DNA from: Agaricus subrufescens | Taxonomy: Eukaryota; Basidiomycota; Agaricomycetes; Agaricales; Agaricaceae | Direction of reading: 5' to 3' | Assembly (NCBI GenBank): GCA_029945375.1 | Contig: JAQOTE010000030.1 | Coordinates: 59,389-123,388, forward strand | Length of the DNA: 64,000 bases | Shown here: positions 56,836 to 64,000 of the stretch, piece by piece | How the letters are laid out: the number at the start of each line of letters is the position of its first letter | Position numbering within the stretch: position 1 is the first letter of the stretch | The notes under the pieces: generated by a model | The model's database searches: none | Told to the model about the DNA's origin: nothing | Seen by the model: only the letters and a program-made list of their open reading frames with translations | Program-made: the position numbers and the translations under genes

Positions 56836-57149
56836 CCTGACTTACGCGATCGAAAGTGAAGGAAAACTCACAGATGGTCTCGTCAACTTGCGCTCTTGCG
56901 CCCAATGGCGCCAGCGAGAGTGCTGTGGTGCCTTCATCAAATACTCCCATACATCTGCATTGGCACGTATAAAAGTCCTTTTGCTACGAATCGTCATCTT
57001 GTCGATAGTACAATTGTAACGTCACATGGATATAAAAAAAAATGGATCTTACGATCTCGCTTGAGTGATCATCACGTGTGTAAGGGCGGGTTGAATCCGG
57101 GGAATAAATAGATTAGCCGAGAATCGGGCAGGAACCCTGGAACAAGGCG

Positions 57150-57640
57150 ATATCACATGCTCCCCGTGCACGGCCGAGATGGCCGCTCATTGTGGATGGC
57201 TGTTGATTGTCATGTGAGACAGTGACAAGGATGACTTACCCACCGATTTCCCTCGCATCAAAATCGTTGGGACAGATGATTGTTGCGCGAGACAATGACA
57301 AAGGCTACTTGCCCAACGTCTATACTCGCATCAAAATGCTTTGCGGGTCTATCCGCCCAACCAATGGTTTCCCACGCGCACTCGGGAAGAAATAGACTAG
57401 CCGATGATGGGGGAGCCAGCCGATATCACATGCTTCCCGTGCACGGCCGAGATGGGCGCCCATTGTGTAAGACAGTAACAAGGGTGACTTGCCCATGGTT
57501 GCCTGTCGCATCAAAATCCTTTTGGCAGTTTATTGTTGCGTGAGACAATGACAAGGGCTACTTGCCCACCGTTTACACTCGCATCAAAATCCTTTTCGGG
57601 CGTATCCCGCCCCATCAAGAGTTTCCCACGCATACCGACT
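57150..57640. repeat. Direct repeat pair of ~280 bp with sub-repeats
   Basis: Two diverged copies share CGTGCACGGCCGAGATGG, a GTGAGACAGTGACAAGG-type segment, CTTGCCCACCGTTTACACTC and GCATCAAAATCCTTTT. Each copy contains the last block twice. The function is unknown. Confidence 0.7.
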
Positions 57641-59129
57641 GAATCCCTAACACTCGTTTTCCCGTCTCCTTGGAGAAATCTAGTGCTAAAACAGCCGTTG
57701 TACCATTGGATTGTATGTATGTATCTGTATAAGCACTGTATCTCGTACACATTCATGCATTAGGATTACATTACACGACAAATGTCCCAGACACCTGATC
57801 TGAATAAAACACAGCTGCAGAGCATGTTTCCGAGTCAGTGCATAATCTAGTGAATGGATTCGATACATGGATATGGGATGGTCGTGTGAGTGGAAGGGCT
57901 TAGGCATACAAAAGTATAGGCTTACTGTGTCTAATTTACTAGAGTCGTGCTTTTGAAGAGGTAGCTTCGTATTTTTGGACTCATGTAGTGCGGCGCACAG
58001 CGTGGCTCCTATGCGCCTTTGAGCGCATAGTAGTTCTGTATGTTGTGAAAAAGAGATCTCGAGAAACAGACAAAATCCGGATGAGATATTTCAATTCTTC
58101 ATCAAATTGTACATCGATGACTTGTAGAACTCGACCCAGCTCGCATTTTGATAACCTTAGGTCTCTAAGTGGGATTTAAAACCTATACGGTCATGTAGAC
58201 ATTGACCATGGCTTCCAAATACAAAAGGAATCTCGCAAATCAACCGGGAAATCAAAAAAGCATAGAGTGTGTACCACAAAAGTGGGTGCTGATGCGAAAC
58301 CCGCGAGACGAAATTATGCACGATATCAGTTCTTCAACAACCACATTGTTGTACAAATTTTGTTCCTCGGTCAATTGTCGAGATTTTTTTTTCAGTTTAA
58401 AGCCCTCAATAATCCTTGTTCAGAAGTGTTAACTTTATATCGCAGCAGTCAGTATATGACCGTCGAAATGTAATTTTATTAAGGCTGCCTAATGATTGAT
58501 GTCTAATGTCACAAAGAAGTGGTTATATCTCCTCCAGTTTTTGATCACACTCCGAGATTCTTCTTGTGTATAATACCTCACACAAACGCGCACAGAGGCG
58601 CATTATACTGAGCGCGTGCGCCACAGTGCGTCAATTCATACATGCCCCGCCATCATTACAATTTGATACGACCGTAAACTACATAAATCACTTCTACCAT
58701 AGCTTATATGATACTTACATTGCCGTGTACATACATAAATACTGACGACACATCCATAACGGTGATAGCTTGAGAGCATTATGCCCTCAAGGACGGTAGG
58801 AATGGGTGCTAGACGTTCAGAAAGTGTGCGTGGGAAGGTATTGATGCGGCTGGAATTCAGCCAAAAATGGAATCAGGCGCGAGCGCAACAGTGGGCAGGC
58901 ATCTCTTCTCATTGTCTCACGCAACAACTAAGTGCCATCGGTGATGAGCGGCCATCTCGGCCATGCGCTACAAGCATGTGATATCGGCTTGTTCCTTGTT
59001 CCATTCTCGGCCATCTCATTCCCTTCCGCATTTGAATCCCCGACGCATAAACTGTATATTCTATCAGCCACACTATGATTACCTGACGATTACCTCATCA
59101 CTCGAGACCCATCATGTCGATTCTTTCCC

Positions 59130-59275
59130 TTCCCCATTTTCAATCTCCGACTCGCGAACTGTACATTTTTATCAGCCACGTCATCACAGCGAACTTCGCA
59201 ACTCCGCATTTTCAATCTCCGACCCACAAACTGTACATTTTTATCAGCCACGTCATCACAGCGAACTTCGCAACT
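59130..59275. repeat. 72-bp direct duplication
   Basis: TTTTCAATCTCCGAC, AACTGTACATTTTTATCAG and CACGTCATCACAGCGAAC occur twice in the same order, 72 bp apart. A shorter, diverged third copy is seen around 59048-59080. It lies ~0.7 kb upstream of the KDZ start. Confidence 0.7.
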
Positions 59276-59996
59276 TGAAGTCGCAGTCAGAATATATCTT
59301 AGCCTCCTTGATCATTAAGTAATGCTGAACATCCAGACTGATATTGCTGACGTGTTGACAAATTATAGAAACCTAATGCGATGTTAAACACAGATTGAGT
59401 ACTTGAACGTTGCTGGCAAGGGTTCACGAGGTTATTGAGACTGCGCAGGGTGCCCTCGAACACCAGGTTAACACTCCACACCAGGTGAACGCTGGGAGCC
59501 ACCGAGGCCATCGCGTTATGCTGAATTGACATAGGAATTGAGAGAAGGTCACTAGGAGTCTTTAGACCTTCTCGCCGGCCTCATCAAGGCCAGAACGCAA
59601 AGATGGCGAGTTTGTGCAGGTCGCTCGCGAACGATACTCGAATGATAGCAGTTTGTTTGCCCTAGGACCGTCGAGTCAGAAGTGTCAGAGCCTCCGATGT
59701 GTTTAAGGGTGCGAAGAGCTCAGTTTTCTCTAAGGCCCAATTATTGGCGTTTTCATTTCTGCCAATCTTCTCGCTCTGGGAGTCAGGTGATTCAGAGTTC
59801 CAGCTCACTTCGACACCACTCTGACACCACATTCTGCACGCTACGCCATTGTCACCTGTCCAACATTCCTCAACTTGAGTTCACGACGTCACACGTGGTT
59901 TTCATCCAACTCCCCCCTAGCGTTGAGTCATTTACAACTTCTTTTTTCTTTCAAGGTCGCTGACATATAGCGAATGTCCGGTTCATTTCTAGGCAC

Positions 59997-62900
59997 ATGT
60001 CAGATACAGGACAACCCAAACGACCGTCCTCTCCAGGTTCTGTAAGTCTGGAAGATGACAGAAGACCTGCCAAGAAGGAGAGAACTGCGCGCCGTGCAAA
60101 GGTCGACCATAAGGGCCGCGACCATAGACGTGTCACTTCCGTTCGCGTCAAGAGCAGTACAGGCGCTTATAGGTCACGTAGGATGAAGGAGGAAAAGGTG
60201 GAACCCACGCTATCAGTACCTGTGGAGAATGGAGATACCAGCGAGGCGATTGGACCGGTGAGTACATGTGGCAGTTAGAAAGAGTAAAACGTCTCTGACA
60301 GTGGATAATTATCAGGCTAGTCCTTCATCCTGGGCCCCAAACGTTGACTCTGAAATCGCAACTGACAACCTGGACGCGACAATCAGGCCTAAGAGAAAAA
60401 AAAACACCACGGCCGTAAGTGTGATATTAGGCTTTTTGTTCTTATTGACTTACTACGGAACGATGTCACTTAGACAAAACTCCAAGATTGGTTAGCATAC
60501 CGCGATTCCACCCTTGATGAACTTCTGCGGCTCGAAGGCCCAGCCGTACACCATGACTCCGATGGGCGCACCATGTGCTCCTTCTGCTCCTCAAGTGATG
60601 CGACGGGCAGTCTTTTTCAATGCGTGGATTGCATTCAAGGTGTCTCTAGCGTGATGTGTAGAGACTGCCTTCTGAAAGGCCATCAGCAGAACCCGCTACA
60701 TCGTATAAATGTATTCAATCCCACCCCCATGCCAAACAACATACTAACACCAGCGTAGAAATGGACTGGAGTCTTTTTTATCAGTACTAGTCTTCGCGAT
60801 GTGGGACTTCGTTGCCAGTTAGGCCATGCTGGCTCTCTCTGTCCTGACCCACGCCCGGGGCCATCCGACTTTGTGGTTTTCGACTCAAATGGATTTTCGC
60901 GAGTCAGCGTGGACTTCTGTGGCTGCACCAAATCACTTGGTGTCCCCCCTCGTGTTCAACTACTGCGGGCAGGATGGTTCCCAGCTTCTTCTGAGCGACC
61001 TCGCACGGCATTCACCTTTAATGTCTTGAACGCATTTCATCAGCTGACCTTACAAGGAAAAACAACATTATACGATTATTATCATTCCCTGACCTTTCAA
61101 ACTGACAACTTGATGCTTGGGAAGCCTGCGGTACGTTCTCTAGATGCTGGACTATCAGGATATCCTTTATCTAACCGTTGTCTCTTCAAGCATCGATACA
61201 AGGAGTTCCAACATGTGTTCCGTGTTTGGCGCCACCTGAAATCATTGAAGCAGGCAGGTCGAGCGCATGATCCAGAAGGTGTGGGGGCCACATCTAATGG
61301 TGAACTTGCTCTTGAATGTCCTGCTTGTCCGCATCCTACCAAAAACCTCCCCGAAAACTGGGAGAATTTCCCCCCCAATCTACGGTGAGTGTGATCCTTC
61401 ATCAATTTGGGGTAGGTAATCATCCTATATGTAGATTCCTTTTTACGCTGTTCATAGCCCTTGATGCAAACTTCAAACTCAAGAACAAAGAACGTGGTAT
61501 TCAAGATTTCGAGTTGGATCCTGGATTAGGCTGTTATGTCGAGCATGCCCCTTACCAGAAGCATATTTTGGGACATGACACGGAAGCTGAGGTAGGTACA
61601 ACTCACCTGCATGATATACAACCACTTAACAAACTTTTAGCTAAATTCATGTTCCTCGGATCATACAGCAATTGCAAGGGCTAATACGTCCATTCCAGGG
61701 TACTGTGTAAATGGTGTTGGTGCTAGTATTTGTTCACGCCATTCACTCATTCGCCGAAATGGTGTAGTTGATCTACCGAAGGGAGAAAAGTAAGCACACA
61801 TTTTATATTCTGGGATTAATGCTGATGCTGTGATAGATATTCAAGTATGGACTACATGATACTGTCGGCATTAATGGGTATTTCCCTTATGCGAGTGTTG
61901 ATATCCTATGACATTGGGTGTCAATGGATGAAACACTTTTACAGGCGCATGGCTGAGTATCCAAAGGAAATGCAGCTTCCAGATAATACTGTTGTGGATA
62001 TTGGGATTCCCAGCTGGCATGTTAATGGTCATGGATCATTTTGTCGAGCAACCTATTCACTGAATCATATTTCGGGTGTTGGGCGGACTTGTGGAGAAGA
62101 TATTGAGATAGGTTGGTCTCATACAAATGCACTTGGTCCTAGTGTCAGGGAGATGGGTCCAGCTATGAGACGTGAAACACTGAATTATCACTGGAATGGA
62201 TGGAATTTCCGAAAATATGTGGGATTTCGTGAGTAGATTTATTTTTCACCTCTTAACTGCAAATCTGAGTTCATTATACAGGGAGTCTGTTTGCAAAGCG
62301 ATTTGAAGATGCAGTTGTGATGAAGGATAAGCATGAAGCTAATCTGTCTCTTCTTTCATCAGGATTCTCAGAGGCAACACTTGCAAAATGGAGACGGATG
62401 GTTGATGATTGGGAGGATGAACGTTCACAGTGGTCTCGGTCCAAGTTCACTCTTAGGCCATCAAAACCTAATCCATTTATGGAGCATGAGATATGTAAGT
62501 GGCTATCTATTATGACTAATCTCAACATTAATCCACTTTGTTTAGCCAAGTCAATTCAAGAGATTCGCTTGGAGTTAGCAAGAAAAGAAGCAGCTGATGC
62601 TACTCGGGGCGTTATCTCACCACACAAGATTAGTATTGGTGATTTCATTATCAAGGGATTTGAGCTTGAAGAACAACAGTAAGTACACTTCTTTTTGGTG
62701 ATCATATAATAACTAACTTGGTGATTTAGATTTAGGCTATTACAGGAGGCTTCATTGATAGGAAAACTTGATCCTACTACAAAACCAACAAAGAAGCAAG
62801 TTGATCTACAAGAAAAGCGTAATACTCTTCATCATCGTATTGCCCAATGGCGGAAGATCCAATTGGATCATATGCCATTTCTTGGATCACAGCCAAGTAT

Positions 62901-63774
62901 ATCTGCCACTTTGGATATTGATGACCAGGCAACAGGTGAAGCAGCAGAACTACTTCCTTTGTTTCTGCCACTTTCTGTTCCTTCAACCTTTCATAGTTTC
63001 CCTTCAATGAAGTTATTGATGGAAACAGAAGTTCAACTCCGTATTGGGCAGGCAGATGAAGCTCTTGAAACAATTCGCCGAAATCGTCGCACAATTACAA
63101 GTCTCACTATATTCAAGCAGTTGAATATCTCAGGCACTGGCAACAAGCAAAATACTCGTATTCGTAATCTTTTTGATTGCTATAACCATCGCATTCAACT
63201 TGCAGCTAACATTTATCGACATGCCCATCATTTGATAACCACCTTTCAACCTCATGACCCATCACTTCTTCGGCTCAAAAAGCTTGCTCCTGAAGACATC
63301 CGTGGACCAGGACGAGGGTCAGAAGAAAAGGAAGCTGCAGGAAGATATCAAATGTCTTGGATTTGGTTGGCAAGTAATAGCAGGCAAGCTTCTGATGAAG
63401 AGGATGAAGAATTTATTAGTTCAATGCAAGTTGAGTGGGTCAAAGCACTAGCAAGGAAGAACCGGTGGAATGAAGAATACTTGTTGATTCAAGAGGAAAT
63501 GCGGCGCACAGTTGCTTATTTGGAATGGAAAGCAGAGTGGTGGATGGAACAGGCAACAAAAAGAAGGGTCGATGATCAGGGTTTGGCCCAGGGATTGCAT
63601 GCATATGCTTATCAACAAGCACATTTGCAAGAGGCAATGGCAAAGAGCTGTGTCAAGAAATGGGTACCATTGTTGAAAATACATGGAGGAGATATAAACT
63701 GGGCAAGTAAGTATGAAGGTGAAGAAGGAGATGAGTTAGAAAAGGAGAGTGATGAAGAGTCTGAGGATGAGTAG
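59997..63774 (+). CDS. KDZ family transposase, apparently intact
   Basis: About ten exons joined by ~50-60-bp GT-AG introns (for example near 60257-60315, 60414-60473, 60709-60757, 61131-61190, 61384-61433, 61590-61640, 61791-61840, 62230-62280, 62680-62730); protein ~1,090 residues. The N-terminus is basic. Then a CxC2-type Cys cluster (CSFCSSSDATGSLFQCVDC...CRDC), the KWTGVFF...LGH...CPDPRPGPSDFVVFDSNG segment, VDFCGC, PRVQLLRAGWFPAS, CPACPHP, and the RNase H-fold catalytic motifs LDANFKLKNK, SYDIGCQWMKHF and CGEDIEIGW. A long helical C-terminus ends acidic. Asp, Asp and Glu are present at the expected places and no exon contains a stop. The start at 59997 is the first ATG before the basic region. 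Exon edges are by eye. Confidence 0.9.
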
Positions 63775-63829
63775 GAGAGATTATAACTTAGTCAATTTGG
63801 CTGTAGTGTTTACAATGCCTATAACAAAA

Positions 63830-64000
63830 ACCCCAGATTACAAGAATGAAAATGCCAAAGTGCAAGAATGAAACTGCCATTGAGTGAGATTGAAACTATC
63901 AATTGAATGCAATGAAAATTCCAACAAGGTAAATATGAAAACACCAATTGTTGGGAATGAAACATCCATAGTGCAATAATGAAAACCCCAGACCACAAGA
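63830..64000. repeat. Inverted copy of the KDZ terminal array
   Basis: AATGAAA-bearing monomers at a 22-bp step form the inverse of the 155-bp units at 51450-53130. Starting ~60 bp after the transposase stop, the array runs out of the window. With the left array this makes a long terminal inverted repeat. Confidence 0.92.

Larger units (their letters stand above)
56364..59996. other. Central spacer of the KDZ element, repeat-rich
   Basis: A 3.6-kb region between the two divergent genes, hence likely to hold both promoters. It contains ~5 tandem ~48-bp repeats at 56610-56835 (CACGCGCGAGGCCTCCCAC type), a ~280-bp direct repeat pair at ~57150-57395 and ~57425-57640 (with CTCGCATCAAAATCCTTTTG sub-repeats), and a 72-bp duplication at ~59130-59275. 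Short plus-strand frames here are inside repeats and I do not call them genes. No known regulatory site could be named. Confidence 0.65.
50525..64000. mobile_element. Large KDZ transposon, right end beyond window
   Basis: At least 13.5 kb. Left edge ~50525, inside LINE-J ORF1, starting TTATCATAACTTATTGGC. Order: diverged and then regular terminal array (to ~53185), accessory gene on the minus strand, central spacer with direct repeats, KDZ transposase on the plus strand, and inverted terminal array from ~63830. The two genes are divergent and their 3' ends face the arrays. No TET/JBP gene, known to accompany many basidiomycete KDZ elements, is visible in this part. The target duplication cannot be read because the right end is outside the window. 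Confidence 0.85.

Noticed and set aside
53267..63774. A TET/JBP dioxygenase gene expected in a basidiomycete KDZ element
   Set aside because: No HxD...H-type dioxygenase motif was seen in any frame of this part of the element; it could still lie past the window, but both gene slots here are taken.

Overview
The window looks like a transposon-saturated region of a filamentous basidiomycete, probably an Agaricomycete. The evidence is short (about 50-60 bp) GT-AG introns in compact multi-exon genes, a KDZ transposase, a CACTA-type tnp2 transposase, copia elements and Tad-like LINEs whose ORF1 carries zinc knuckles. I find no gene that must be a host gene; nearly every stretch I can assign is a mobile element or its remnant. 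The species cannot be named from this sequence.

Layout. (1) 1-4888 and 13545-18307 (continuing at 21334-21466) are two nearly identical copies of a ~4.9-kb non-coding block. The block carries a palindromic MITE and a mariner-type element sitting at the centre of a longer inverted repeat. Copy 2 was later split by a 3.0-kb inverted-repeat element (18308-21333). (2) Between the copies lie coding remnants I do not recognise (5034-6485) and, on the minus strand, a tnp2 transposase gene (9539-12845, one in-frame stop) followed by a second multi-exon gene (about 7440-9458). (3) 22140-50524 is a nest of copia elements and LINEs. Most boundaries can be read from target-site duplications, poly(A) tails and LTR ends. 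One chain is six layers deep: copia-4, LINE-E, LINE-G, copia-5, LINE-J, KDZ element. (4) From about 50525 to beyond the window end is a large KDZ element. It has a 2.6-kb terminal array, an accessory gene on the minus strand, a 3.6-kb central repeat-rich spacer, an apparently intact KDZ transposase on the plus strand, and the start of the same array in inverted orientation.

Main observations. The KDZ terminal array is built from TTTCATT-bearing monomers at a 22-bp step, and seven diverged monomers form a 155-bp higher-order unit. Most LINE insertions are short (about 2.1-2.3 kb) and carry ORF1 only, with full 5' ends, their own target-site duplications and 3' ends like that of the one ORF2-bearing LINE, so they look like fungal 'half-LINEs' moved in trans. 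Their 5' ends share a hairpin. A 2.4-kb foldback element inside a LINE ORF1 has tips resembling the KDZ left end and is probably a non-autonomous relative. Six in-frame TGA stops in four elements fall at conserved Arg positions, as expected from C-to-T change at CGA codons; the KDZ transposase has none, fitting its place as the youngest layer.

Limits: coordinates of introns and of some element edges are by eye, identities were not computed, and family names rest on motifs recognised without a database search.
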